NCBI GenBank assembly: GCA_965226945.1
Contig: OZ245717.1
Span: forward strand, 1,550,001 to 1,614,000
Length of the DNA stretch: 64,000 bases
Origin: SYLG01 sp965226945
Lineage (GTDB): Bacteria > Planctomycetota > Planctomycetia > Gemmatales > Gemmataceae
Direction: 5' to 3'
The notes under the pieces were generated by a model. That model saw only the letters and a list, made by a program, of their open reading frames with translations, ran no database searches and was not told the DNA's origin. Positions 36,982 through 46,018 of this stretch are shown here, piece by piece. Made by a program: the position numbers and the translations under genes. Position 1 is the first letter of the stretch; the number at the start of each line of letters is the position of its first letter.

Positions 36982-38013
36982 TTAGCGATCCCAGTGAATG
37001 ATCACCCCTAACCAGTTGTCCTTATCCTTGAGCAGGCCTTCGTAGGCCTCGCCCAGTTGGCTTGGCGCCAGGTTGTGGGTCACCAGCCCTTCCAGATTGA
37101 GCCGGCCCGAAGCCAGAGCCCCCAATAGCCAGTTCTGCGCCTTGTCGATACTCCAGGCGCCCGCCAACCGGACATGGCCCGGTTCGAAAAGCATGTTGCC
37201 ATGAGCGCCTGAAACTTCGATGTAGCGGCGGTGCAGATCGTCGTAGAAGTTGACATTCTGCGCCTTGCCCCGGGGGCTGCCCACGACAATCACCTGGCCG
37301 GCATCGCAGGCCAACGACATCGCCACCGGTACGGCGTCGGGGATGCCCGTGGCATCGGCGACGACTTCCGCCCCGCGTGCGCCGAGGAATTCGCGCAATT
37401 GTTGGCCGGTATCGCCCGCGCCCGGGTCGATCACATGGTTGACTCCGCTGGCAAGCGCTGCTTTGCGGCGCATCGGCACCGAATCGATGCCGACCACGGG
37501 GTAGCAACCGGCGGCGACCATGCAACGGGCCGCGAATTGACCGATGATGCCCAATCCCAACACGGCGGCGCTACGGCCGAGAGTCAAACCCGCGCGCACC
37601 GAGGCGCCAAAGCCATAGCGGGCGATGCATGCGAGCGAGGCTTTCTCAGCCGACAGGCCTTCGGGGAGTTTCCAGAGGCGAAAGCGTTCGTGTCCCTGGG
37701 TCAAAAGTTCGGCCGAGGCATGATTTCCGGGGAAACTGACCCGGTCCCCCTCTTTCCATCCCTTGATTTCGGAGCCGACCTTGAGGATGCGCCCCGCCGC
37801 GCTGTAACCGGGCCGGAAGGGGAATTTCCAGTCGGGCATGTTGGGATCGCGCAGCCATTGATGGGTGCCGGTGTAGACTGCGAGTTCCGTGCCTGCCGAG
37901 ACCCCGGAGCATTCCGCGGCAACGAGAACCTGATTGGGAGCGGGATCGGCAATTTCCACTTCCCGCAACTCGACCTTGTAAGGCTCCACCACCGCCAACT
38001 GCCGCGCGCGCAT
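36982..38013 (-). CDS. Zinc-type alcohol dehydrogenase-like (MDR) oxidoreductase
   Basis: 343 residues from ATG 38013; an upstream in-frame ATG would add 29 residues without family similarity. Medium-chain dehydrogenase layout: an N-terminal GroES-like domain with ECSGVSAGTELAVYTG (the family's usual catalytic Cys/Gly pattern is altered to SGVSAGTE), FRPGYSAAGRILKVG, then a Rossmann domain with AAVLGLGIIGQFAARCM and VVGIDSVPMRR. SAGTE is typical of a subgroup of MDR proteins without the catalytic zinc ligand set, often linked to sugar or bacteriochlorophyll-like reactions; the substrate is not known. It is divergent from purL, with 197 bp between starts. Confidence 0.88.
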   Translation of the reverse strand: MRARQLAVVEPYKVELREVEIADPAPNQVLVAAECSGVSAGTELAVYTGTHQWLRDPNMPDWKFPFRPGYSAAGRILKVGSEIKGWKEGDRVSFPGNHASAELLTQGHERFRLWKLPEGLSAEKASLACIARYGFGASVRAGLTLGRSAAVLGLGIIGQFAARCMVAAGCYPVVGIDSVPMRRKAALASGVNHVIDPGAGDTGQQLREFLGARGAEVVADATGIPDAVPVAMSLACDAGQVIVVGSPRGKAQNVNFYDDLHRRYIEVSGAHGNMLFEPGHVRLAGAWSIDKAQNWLLGALASGRLNLEGLVTHNLAPSQLGEAYEGLLKDKDNWLGVIIHWDR

Positions 38014-38210
38014 CGAATTCACCTTTTTGTCATCTGTCTCATGGAGATTTCCCGCAACTGCCGTCAGGGAAAGGTCCGCGGCGCCCGAGGAATCGTGCAA
38101 GAGGAATCGTACAATACGAACTTATGGTCCAAGAGGACTGCCGCCATGGTCGGGACTCATTCGAACCCGGGTCTTTTTCCAGAGTTTCACCGGGTTTTCG
38201 GAGGCGTTTG

Positions 38211-41126
38211 ATGATTTGGGAAGTGGAAATCGCAGGCAAATTCTCCAAGGGCGCCATTGCAAGGATTCGCGAGGATTTCAAGCTCTTGTCGGGAGGCAAA
38301 GAACCCGAGGGACTGATCGACCAAACCACCAAGGGCTGGCTGCTCGAAGGCGATCTCGATGCCGCCACGCTCGCCCGGCTGGCCGATTCGATGCTCGTCG
38401 ACCGCGTCGTGGAAAACTGCCGCTACGCGCCCATTGCCCAGGACTGGGTCTCGACGAATGGCGAATGGCCCGAAAAATCGCCCCGAACCACGATCCTTTT
38501 TAAGCCCGGCGTCATGGACCCGGCCGCGCAAAGCGTGCTCGAAGCAGCCAAGGATCAGGGCTTTCCGTTGACCGCGGCCCGATCGTTTCGCCGCGTGTAC
38601 GGCGGGAACCTGCCCGAAGCCGAGCAGCGCCTTTTGGAACGGCGCATCCTTGCCAACGAAGCGGTCGAACAGGTCCATGCCGGCCGACCCGCGCTTACGC
38701 AGTTGGGCGGCGGCAAGCCGGGGAAATTCGGCAAGGTGGAAGTGCCCCTGGCCGGATTGAACGACGAGGCCCTGTTGGCGATTTCGAAATCGCGGCGGTT
38801 GGCGCTGACGCTTGAGGAAATGAAAACGATCCACGCGTTTTTCGAAAAAGAAAACCGCCACCCCACCGACATCGAACTCGAAACCATCGCGCAAACCTGG
38901 TCGGAGCACTGCTCGCACAAAACCCTGAAAGGCCGCATCGAATTCGAATCGCCTTCGGGCAATCGCACCTTCAAGAACCTGCTTAAGGAAACGATTTTTG
39001 GCGCGACCGTTGAGGTGCGCAAGAAGATGGGCGCCGGCGACTGGTGCGTCAGCGTCTTCGAGGACAATGCCGGCATTGTCCGCTTCGACGAGAATCACCA
39101 CCTCTGTTTCAAGGTCGAAACCCACAACCGCCCCTCGGCGATTGAGCCTTACGGCGGCGCCAACACCGGTTTGGGCGGTGTGCTGCGCGATATCCTGGGC
39201 ACGGGCCTGGGCGCCAAGCCGGTTTGCAACACCGACGTCTTTTGTTTTGGAATGCCCGACTGCACTCCGTCCGACCTGCCCTCGGGCGTGCTTCACCCCC
39301 GCCTCGTCATGCGCGGCGTGGTCGCCGGCGTGCGCGACTACGGCAACCGGATGGGCATTCCCACCGTCAACGGCGCGGTCTGCTTTCATCCCGACTATGT
39401 CGCCAACCCCCTGGTGTTCTGCGGCACAATCGGGCTTCTTCCCGTCGGCATGGAGAAAAAGGAAGCCAAGCCGGGCGACCTCGTTGTGACGCTGGGTGGC
39501 CGCACCGGGCGCGACGGCATCCATGGCGCCACCTTTTCCTCGGAAGGGTTGACCGCCGAATCGGAGAGCCTCGACGGCGGCGCCGTGCAAATTGGCAATG
39601 CCATCACCGAGAAAAAGCTGATGGATGCCCTGCTGCAGGCCCGCGACGAAGGGCTTTACCACGCCGTAACCGATTGCGGCGCCGGCGGGTTTTCTTCGGC
39701 CGTCGGGGAAATGGGCGCCGAACTCGGCGCGGTCATCGACCTCGAGACCGCACCGCTCAAATACGAAGGCCTTGGCCCCGTCGAAATCTGGATTTCCGAA
39801 TCGCAAGAGCGGATGGTTTTGGCGGTGCCCGAATCGTCCTGGCAAAGGCTCCAAGAAATCGCCGATGCCGAAGATGTCGAAGTCGCGACCATTGGCCGCT
39901 TCACCGACACCAAGAAACTGGAACTGCGCTGGCACGGCACCGAAGTGGGAACCCTTTCGATGGAGTTCCTCCACGATGGGCGGCCACCCATCGTTCGTAA
40001 GGCCACCTGGACACCGCCCAAGGCCGCGGGCGGGCCTGCACGACCGGCCAAGGAAGAGTTCACGCACACCTTGCTCGCCTTGCTCGCGACGCCCGAAATC
40101 GCCACCAAGGAAGCGATCATTCGCCAGTATGACCATGAGGTTCAAGCCGGCAGCGTGGTCAAACCTTTGGTCGGTGTCCGGCACGATGGCCCCTCCGACG
40201 CGGCCGTCGTCGCCCCGGTGCTCGGCTCGGACATGGCCTTCGCCGTGGCCAACGGCATCCAGTTTCGCCTGGGCCGGCTCGATCCCCACGCCATGGCACG
40301 CGCGGCCGTGGACGAAGCGGTGCGCAATCTCGTCGCCGTCGGCGCCGACCCGGCACGGATTGCATTGTTGGACAATTTCTGCTGGGGCAACACCGACCGG
40401 CCCGAGGAATTGGGCTCGCTGGTTCGTGCGGCCGAAGGGTGCAAGGACTTGTCGGTTGCCTGGATGATGCCCTTCATCTCCGGCAAGGACAGTTTGCGCA
40501 ACGAATACAACCATGAAGGACGCAGGATCGTCATTCCGCCCACGCTCTTGATCAGCGCAATGGGGCTGGTGGCCAACCGCAACAATGTCACCACAATGGA
40601 CCTCAAGGAAACGGGCAACCGGATCTTCTTGATCGGCAAGTCGGCCAATGCGCTCGCCGGCAGCCACTGGCAGCACTTGCACGGACTCGACCCTCTCGAC
40701 ACCGGCGAACTGCCCGCCGTCGATGCCACCCTGGCCCTCTCCACCTTCCACTCTCTGCATCAAGCGATGCACGATGGATTCTCTCGCAGTTGCCACGATG
40801 TCTCCGATGGCGGCATCGCCGTGGCCATCGCGGAAATGGCGATCGCCGGCGGCATTGGGGTCGATCTCGACAAGCTGGCCTCCGCGGCCAAAGACCTCGA
40901 TGCCGCGGCCCTGCTCTTTGGAGAGTCTCCCAGCCGGTTCCTGGTCGAAGTGCAACCCGCCAAGGTGCAGGATTTCCTGGCCTACATGGATGGGGTCGAC
41001 TGCCATGAAATCGGCACCACCGTGCGCGAACCGCGCGTTCGCATCGCCGGGCCGGATGGCTCCTGGATCGTCTGGGCAACGCTCGACGATCTGCGCAAGG
41101 CGTTTCATGCCGCTCCTGTGATCTGA
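38211..41126 (+). CDS. purL: Phosphoribosylformylglycinamidine synthase, PurL subunit
   Basis: 971 residues from ATG 38211, which has GGAGG six bases upstream. It converts FGAR to FGAM in de novo purine synthesis, using ammonia delivered by the glutaminase PurQ. The N-terminal 90 or so residues (MIWEVEIAGKFSKGAIARIR) resemble a PurS-like unit; then come the linker helix EMKTIHAFFEKENRHPTDIE, AQTWSEHCSHKTLKG, the ATP-site VETHNRPSAIEPYGGANTG, GGRTGRDGIHGATFSS, and the second half with ADMAFAVANG and FISGKDSLRNEY. There is no C-terminal glutaminase domain, so a separate purQ is needed; none is in the window. The length lies between the small (about 740) and large (about 1300) types. Confidence 0.95.
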   Translation: MIWEVEIAGKFSKGAIARIREDFKLLSGGKEPEGLIDQTTKGWLLEGDLDAATLARLADSMLVDRVVENCRYAPIAQDWVSTNGEWPEKSPRTTILFKPGVMDPAAQSVLEAAKDQGFPLTAARSFRRVYGGNLPEAEQRLLERRILANEAVEQVHAGRPALTQLGGGKPGKFGKVEVPLAGLNDEALLAISKSRRLALTLEEMKTIHAFFEKENRHPTDIELETIAQTWSEHCSHKTLKGRIEFESPSGNRTFKNLLKETIFGATVEVRKKMGAGDWCVSVFEDNAGIVRFDENHHLCFKVETHNRPSAIEPYGGANTGLGGVLRDILGTGLGAKPVCNTDVFCFGMPDCTPSDLPSGVLHPRLVMRGVVAGVRDYGNRMGIPTVNGAVCFHPDYVANPLVFCGTIGLLPVGMEKKEAKPGDLVVTLGGRTGRDGIHGATFSSEGLTAESESLDGGAVQIGNAITEKKLMDALLQARDEGLYHAVTDCGAGGFSSAVGEMGAELGAVIDLETAPLKYEGLGPVEIWISESQERMVLAVPESSWQRLQEIADAEDVEVATIGRFTDTKKLELRWHGTEVGTLSMEFLHDGRPPIVRKATWTPPKAAGGPARPAKEEFTHTLLALLATPEIATKEAIIRQYDHEVQAGSVVKPLVGVRHDGPSDAAVVAPVLGSDMAFAVANGIQFRLGRLDPHAMARAAVDEAVRNLVAVGADPARIALLDNFCWGNTDRPEELGSLVRAAEGCKDLSVAWMMPFISGKDSLRNEYNHEGRRIVIPPTLLISAMGLVANRNNVTTMDLKETGNRIFLIGKSANALAGSHWQHLHGLDPLDTGELPAVDATLALSTFHSLHQAMHDGFSRSCHDVSDGGIAVAIAEMAIAGGIGVDLDKLASAAKDLDAAALLFGESPSRFLVEVQPAKVQDFLAYMDGVDCHEIGTTVREPRVRIAGPDGSWIVWATLDDLRKAFHAAPVI

Positions 41127-41190
41127 CGCGAGGAGACCCTTTGGTCAGATCGGGCGGCCATTCACTCTGGCAACGGAAAGGACCCTCTCC

Positions 41191-42534
41191 ATGTCCACGA
41201 CTCGCCGTCAGTTTGTCCAGGCCACCGTCGTCCGCGGCAGCGCCCTGGGAATGTTGCCCGGCATGCTACCTGCCATGCAAGAGCCACAGGAGAAAAAAGA
41301 ATCCCAGGCGCCGGTTCCCAAATTGCGGCTGGGCCTCATTGGCCCGGGCGGCATGGGAACCGCTCACCTGAAGCTGCTCGTCAAACGGCCCGATGTCGAA
41401 GTGGCCTGGATCGCGGAAGTTGACAAGAATCGCCTGGCATCGGCCACCGAGTTCGTGGAAAAGGCCCCGAACGGCAAAGCTCCCAAGACTACGAACGATC
41501 TGCGTCAGGTACTTGATGACAAATCCATCGACGCCGTGCTGATCGCCACGCCCGATCACTGGCACGCTCCGGCGGCGCTTCTGGCGCTCGACGCGGGCAA
41601 GCATGTCTATGTCGAAAAGCCCTGTTCGCACAATATCCGCGAAGGCCGCTTGCTGGTCGACGCGGTCAACCGCACGGGGAAAGTTTTGCAAGTCGGCACG
41701 CAGTCGCGATCGACCCCTACGGTCCGCGAAGCGATCGACCGGTTGAAATCCGGAGCGATCGGCGAGATCCTGTGCGCGAAAGCATGGAACAGTCAACGGC
41801 GCGGATCGATCGGGAAGACGAAACCGGCCAAACCGCCGGAGACGATCGATTTTTCGATGTGGCTTGGCCCCACTCCCGAAACGCCCTACCGGTCCAATAT
41901 GCTGCCAGGCAACTGGCGCTGGTGGAAGGCGTTCGGTTGTGGCGACATCGGCAACGACGGCGTCCACGAACTGGATATTGCTCTTTGGGGCTTGGGTGCC
42001 GACCGGCAGCCCGACCGAATCACCGGCGCCGGCGGCAAGTACTTTTTCGACGACGATCAGGAATTCGCCGACCAGATGGTGTGCACCTACGAGTGGAACC
42101 CGACCGGGGCCGCCAAAGAGCGAAAGATGCTCGTCTTCGAACAAAGGGACTGGTCTCCCTATGTGCAAGAGGGGTACGAAAACGGCAATGCCTGGTATGG
42201 CACCAAGGGAATGCTGATCCTTGGCAAAGGGTCAGGATGGGCGCTCTACGGCGAGAAGAACAAAAAAATCGAAGAACGTTCCGGGGGCATTGACCTGAGC
42301 GCTCATCACAGCAATTTCTTCGACGCGATCCGCCAGGGCAAAGCAGTCAACGCGCCGGCGATTGCCGGGCACCTCGCGGCCAGCCTGGCCCACTTCGGCA
42401 ACATCGCGGTGCAGTTGGGCAGGACGCTCGAATTCGACGCCAAGACTGAAAAATTCCCCAAGGATTCCCAGGCCGACGCCCTGGTCCGGCGTCCGTACCG
42501 CGAAGGCCACTGGGCCGTACCCAAGGGCGTTTGA
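41191..42534 (+). CDS. Gfo/Idh/MocA family oxidoreductase, Tat-exported
   Basis: 447 residues. The start MSTTRRQFVQATVVRGSALG is a twin-arginine signal, so the folded, cofactor-loaded enzyme is exported. The N-terminal Rossmann domain has LRLGLIGPGGMGTAHLKLL; the family motif HVYVEKPCSHNIREGRLL carries the EKP lysine. The C-terminal domain has the planctomycete form: WRWWKAFGCGDIGNDGVHEL, followed by DLSAHHSNFFDAIRQGK. Such proteins oxidise or epimerise sugars with a tightly bound NAD(P). It starts 64 bp after purL and ends before a hairpin terminator. Confidence 0.93.
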   Translation: MSTTRRQFVQATVVRGSALGMLPGMLPAMQEPQEKKESQAPVPKLRLGLIGPGGMGTAHLKLLVKRPDVEVAWIAEVDKNRLASATEFVEKAPNGKAPKTTNDLRQVLDDKSIDAVLIATPDHWHAPAALLALDAGKHVYVEKPCSHNIREGRLLVDAVNRTGKVLQVGTQSRSTPTVREAIDRLKSGAIGEILCAKAWNSQRRGSIGKTKPAKPPETIDFSMWLGPTPETPYRSNMLPGNWRWWKAFGCGDIGNDGVHELDIALWGLGADRQPDRITGAGGKYFFDDDQEFADQMVCTYEWNPTGAAKERKMLVFEQRDWSPYVQEGYENGNAWYGTKGMLILGKGSGWALYGEKNKKIEERSGGIDLSAHHSNFFDAIRQGKAVNAPAIAGHLAASLAHFGNIAVQLGRTLEFDAKTEKFPKDSQADALVRRPYREGHWAVPKGV

Positions 42535-42564
42535 TACCGGCGACGAACCGCCAAGGAAACATTC

Positions 42565-42604
42565 ATCAACCGCGCGTTCCGCGAACGCGCGGTTGATCAT
42601 TTTG
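42565..42604. terminator. Hairpin terminator between convergent genes
   Basis: A perfect 14-bp stem (42565-42578 with 42584-42597), a five-base loop ccgcg, then cattttgtt on the plus strand. It lies between the stops of the Gfo/Idh/MocA gene and pckA. Confidence 0.8.
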
Positions 42605-42615
42605 TTAGCCTTCTT

Positions 42616-44187
42616 TTAGCCTTCCATGGGCCGCATTTGACCATTGTCGAACGATTCGATGTTCTCGCGGAAGAGTGCCGCGAGTTTGTCGGCGGTCGCT
42701 TGGTATTCGGCCTGCGATTTCCAGGTCTTTTCCGGTTCCAGAATCTCATCGGGCACGCCGGGACAGCGGATCACGGCGCTCAGATCGAACTGCGGGTACG
42801 GCTTGAGCACGGGCGATTCCAGCTTCCCGTCGTGGATGGCGCGCAGGATGGCACGGGTGACATCGAGATTCATCCGCTTGCCCGCGCCATAAGGCCCGCC
42901 CGACCAGCCGGTGTTGATCATCCAGACCTTGCTTCCATGCTGCTTGAGCTTCTTGGCCAGAAGTTCGGCATATTTGCGCGGATGCCAGACGAGGAACGGT
43001 CCGCCAAAGCAGGGGGAGAAGGTGGCCTGGGGTTCCTTGACCCCCATTTCGGTGCCGGCGACCTTCGCGGTGTAGCCGTTCATGAAGTGGAACATCGCCT
43101 GTTCGGGGGTGAGGCGGCTGACCGGCGGCAAGACGCCAAACGCATCGCAGGTGAGGAAGACGACATCGGTCGGATGTCCCGCCAGGCAGGGGATGCGGGC
43201 ATTGGGAATGAAATCGATCGGGTAGGCGCCGCGCGTGTTTTGCGTGATGCGGGCGTCGTCGAAATCGACATGGTGCGTTTCGACATCGTAGACAACATTC
43301 TCCAGCACCGCGCCAAAGCGTAACGCCTGGAAAATATCGGGTTCGCGCTCTTTGGACAGATAAATCGCCTTCGCGTAGCAGCCCCCCTCGACATTGAAGA
43401 TGCCGCGTTCGTCCCAGCCATGCTCGTCGTCGCCGATGAGCTGGCGGGTGGGGTCGGCGGACAAGGTGGTTTTGCCGGTGCCAGACAATCCGAACAGCAA
43501 GGAAGACTGCCCCGTGTGAGGGTCGGCCGTCGCCGAACAGTGCATTGTCAAAATGCCGTTTTTCGGTCCGAAATAGTTCATGAGGGTGAAAACCCCCTTC
43601 TTCATCTCGCCGGCATACTCGGTGCCCAAAAGCACCATCTGGCGCGATTCGAGGCAGATGTCGACCGAGGTCTTGGAAGTCATCCCGCGCGTGTGTTTGT
43701 TGGCGGGAAATTGGCCGGCGTTGAAGATGACAAAGTCGGGTTCGCCAAATTCGGCGAGCTGCTCCACCGTGGGCCGAATGAGCATGTTGTGCATGAACAG
43801 CGCGTGATACGGCCGCGAGCAGATGACGCGGATCTTCAGCCGCGAGAGCGGATCCCAGCCGGCATAGCCATCGAAGACATAGAGACAGGGCCGGGTGTTG
43901 AGGTAGTCGATCGCCCGTTCGAGGTTGGTCTGAAAGACCTCCTGATCGATCGGAATGTTGACCGGACCCCACCAGACATCGTTTTCAGTCAAGGGATCGC
44001 GAATGAGCCTTTTGTCGGCCGGACTGCGCCCCGTTTTTTCGCCGGAAAAGGCGATCAAGGCGCCCAGATCGGAAATGACCGAGTTGGATTCGACGACCAG
44101 CGCTTCGCGGTAAAGCCGCGCCGGGGCCAGATTTTGGCGAACGTCCGAAACGGTGATTCCATATTGCTTTAAGTCAATTTGATTCAT
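42616..44187 (-). CDS. pckA: Phosphoenolpyruvate carboxykinase (ATP)
   Basis: 523 residues from ATG 44187 (MNQIDLKQYGIT), which fits the family start better than the ATG 15 codons upstream. It makes PEP and CO2 from oxaloacetate and ATP, the entry to gluconeogenesis. ATP-type motifs: FSGEKTGRSPADKR, the kinase-1a loop GLSGTGKTTLSADP, the kinase-2 region IGDDEHGWDERGIFNVEGG, and INTGWSGGPYGAGKRM. The metal-site Lys/His residues lie in the PFLVWHPRKYAELL and MHCSATAD surroundings. It is monocistronic between a terminator and a gene-poor stretch. Confidence 0.97.
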   Translation of the reverse strand: MNQIDLKQYGITVSDVRQNLAPARLYREALVVESNSVISDLGALIAFSGEKTGRSPADKRLIRDPLTENDVWWGPVNIPIDQEVFQTNLERAIDYLNTRPCLYVFDGYAGWDPLSRLKIRVICSRPYHALFMHNMLIRPTVEQLAEFGEPDFVIFNAGQFPANKHTRGMTSKTSVDICLESRQMVLLGTEYAGEMKKGVFTLMNYFGPKNGILTMHCSATADPHTGQSSLLFGLSGTGKTTLSADPTRQLIGDDEHGWDERGIFNVEGGCYAKAIYLSKEREPDIFQALRFGAVLENVVYDVETHHVDFDDARITQNTRGAYPIDFIPNARIPCLAGHPTDVVFLTCDAFGVLPPVSRLTPEQAMFHFMNGYTAKVAGTEMGVKEPQATFSPCFGGPFLVWHPRKYAELLAKKLKQHGSKVWMINTGWSGGPYGAGKRMNLDVTRAILRAIHDGKLESPVLKPYPQFDLSAVIRCPGVPDEILEPEKTWKSQAEYQATADKLAALFRENIESFDNGQMRPMEG

Positions 44188-44914
44188 CTGACCATCCCTG
44201 CCCGGCTGCCGATATGCGGCATTCCTTTCCATTTTTTTAGATTGTCCCGCGAAGGGGGCGAGTCAATCAACCAACCCGGGGAGAGGATCGGGAAAAGGAA
44301 ATGATCGCAAAAAGGGGCGGGGAATACAAAGGATTTGCGTGGGGAAATGGCACAGAGGGGATGGGTTTGGCCCCGTTGAAGGCGTGAACACCCGCTGCGA
44401 AAAGGTGGGAATCCATCACCTCGCGACAGCGACGAAGTGCAGAATTTCTAGTAAGTCGGTACGTGCTCATAAGAACGTATGCCCAAGCCGTACCACAACG
44501 CCCCGTCTGATTACAGAACCGCATAATTGGGCCAGCTATGCTTCCTTCTCTTGGCAAAAACTAGGCTTCAACATGATATGCCGCCTCTAGATTGAATGAG
44601 GTTTCTCTAACCATCAGGCGTCACATAAACTTCCATGTTAAACTGTTCATAACCAGTGGCCTTATGGACACCGCTCACCAATTTCTGTCAGTAAAAGTAA
44701 ACACAATTAGGTGAGCGGTGGTCGTCAGGCCACTGATTCTATAGACTTCACGCCTCGCTGAAACTGCCTCTTCAGAAGGTTCATGGTCAACGGGCCAAAA
44801 TTCATCGTCCTGATCAGCCAACGTCAAGCATCCAATCACTCAATGAGCATGTTTCATGATCGCCCCAGCGATCCGTTCAACATCCCGCTCCCTTACGCTC
44901 CACGCGTTCTCTTT
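44188..44914. other. Gene-poor, relatively AT-rich region
   Basis: 727 bp between pckA and the DUF4350-like gene. No convincing gene: a possible 96-codon minus-strand frame at 44267-44557 has no family features. Base composition is more AT-rich than the flanks from about 44560 on. It contains a long imperfect inverted repeat (44654-44735, listed separately). It may be a remnant of an old insertion; no transposase or terminal duplication was recognised. Confidence 0.55.
44654..44735. repeat. Imperfect inverted repeat, 26-bp arms
   Basis: The left arm at 44654-44679 pairs with 44710-44735: cagtggcct matches at the outer end and accgctcacc at the inner end, with a mismatched stretch of about five bases between. 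The 30-base loop is AT-rich. It could form a stem-loop RNA or be the end of a lost mobile element; no T-run follows. Confidence 0.8.
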
Positions 44915-45883
44915 CTACAGCAACCGCGAAAGCCAGTGCAGAATATTCAGCGCCAGTTGGCGGTTGTCATAGCCTGGAAAATTCATCCCCAAAGGCGACC
45001 CGCGCTGATCGCGATAAGCGCGGAGCATTCCCGCTTCGCCGAGCACGACCACCCTGCCCCGATCGACTTGTAACGCCAAGGCCTGAGCACGGCCGCCGGC
45101 AGAGACGGGTTGACCATACTCCATCGTGACTCGTTTGTTTCCGCCGGTCGTTTCGACCTGCGCTTGAGTCGGGGGCAGATCCACGGCGGTGTCGGCCAAC
45201 TTCAAAAGCGACGTGGCATTTTGCGGCCCCAGGACCGATTGTCCGGTGAAGGTCAGGATGCGCTCGATTCGTTCGCTGGCGTTTCGCCCCTGGGTGATCG
45301 GGTGATTCGCAAGCAACTGGTTTTCCCTCGAGAAAACGAGGTGGCTTTCTTCGAGGGTCGCTTCGAAATGTTTGGGGTCCTGCACCATCCCCTTACTCAT
45401 GTCGACGCCGAACTTTTTCCCCAGAGCTTCGGCAGCCGCGCCATAAGGCCAGTGGTCGGTGATCAACAAGAGCGAGCCGCCAGAGCGCACCCAGTGGTCG
45501 ATCGCCGCTGTTTCTTTCTCGGTGTAAGCCGGATCGTCTTCGGTGTCACTTGTGCCGCGAGGGCACACCAGAACGAGAACCTGGGCGCCCGCCAGTGTTC
45601 CCGCGGAAACAGGTTCTCGCAGAACCTTCAGTTCATAGCCATCGCGTTGGATCAAGTCGGCGAAGGGCTTGTAGGCCCCGGAGGCGGTGTGGCTGTTGCG
45701 ATGCCCCTCGTCAAAGAGAACCATCGGCCGGTCGTTTTGATAAGACGGGGCGCCAATGATCGTGTCAAAATCAGGATCGTAGGGCCGCTGCCATTCGATG
45801 AGCGAGTAAAGAAAACCGGTCAGGCACAAACCGCACACGACGGCACTCAACCAGGCCAAATGCTTGGTGCTGAATAAGGACAT
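44915..45883 (-). CDS. DUF4350-like membrane-anchored protein
   Basis: 322 residues. One N-terminal transmembrane helix (about 8-28) is followed by an extracytoplasmic glutamine-amidotransferase-like domain: RPMVLFDEGHRNSHTA, YELKVLREPVSAGTLAGAQ, VLVLVCPRG, then IDHWVRSGGSLLLITDHWPYG (the typical turn of this fold) and RGRVVVLGEAGML before NFPGYDNRQLALNILHWLS. This matches the DUF4350 group, whose job is unknown; relatives often sit in membrane complexes with MoxR ATPases, but none is here. A strong ribosome-binding site (GGGAGGTG) precedes the ATG. Confidence 0.82.
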   Translation of the reverse strand: MSLFSTKHLAWLSAVVCGLCLTGFLYSLIEWQRPYDPDFDTIIGAPSYQNDRPMVLFDEGHRNSHTASGAYKPFADLIQRDGYELKVLREPVSAGTLAGAQVLVLVCPRGTSDTEDDPAYTEKETAAIDHWVRSGGSLLLITDHWPYGAAAEALGKKFGVDMSKGMVQDPKHFEATLEESHLVFSRENQLLANHPITQGRNASERIERILTFTGQSVLGPQNATSLLKLADTAVDLPPTQAQVETTGGNKRVTMEYGQPVSAGGRAQALALQVDRGRVVVLGEAGMLRAYRDQRGSPLGMNFPGYDNRQLALNILHWLSRLL

Positions 45884-45927
45884 GATTCACCTCCCGTAGG
45901 ATCTGAAATCATTTCCTTGGGAGGTTA

Positions 45928-45983
45928 CAAAGTTCGTGGAACCGCCTCGCGGACGAGGCGGTTCCACGAACTTTGTTTTTTTT
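45928..45983. terminator. Perfect 22-bp hairpin with T-run (terminator or palindromic element)
   Basis: 45928-45949 is exactly complementary to 45954-45975, with loop cgga. Eight T follow on the plus strand (45976-45983). It lies between two minus-strand genes, so a terminator facing the plus strand has no obvious gene to serve; read on the minus strand there is an A-run before and no T-run after. It may be a mobile palindromic repeat rather than a plain terminator. Confidence 0.85.
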
Positions 45984-46018
45984 AGTCGCTGGGAAACGTT
46001 AGGGGCTCGACACGCCGA

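Noticed and set aside
38187..41108. 973-codon open frame antisense to purL
   Set aside because: A shadow of the GC-rich purL; its translation has no domain and purL is certain.
44267..44557. Possible 96-residue minus-strand gene
   Set aside because: No ribosome-binding site, family motif or coherent composition; it lies in an AT-rich gene-poor stretch.
44654..44735. Integron attC site
   Set aside because: The inverted repeat lacks the terminal GTTRRRY/RYYYAAC core pair at the right spacing, and no integrase or cassette is nearby.
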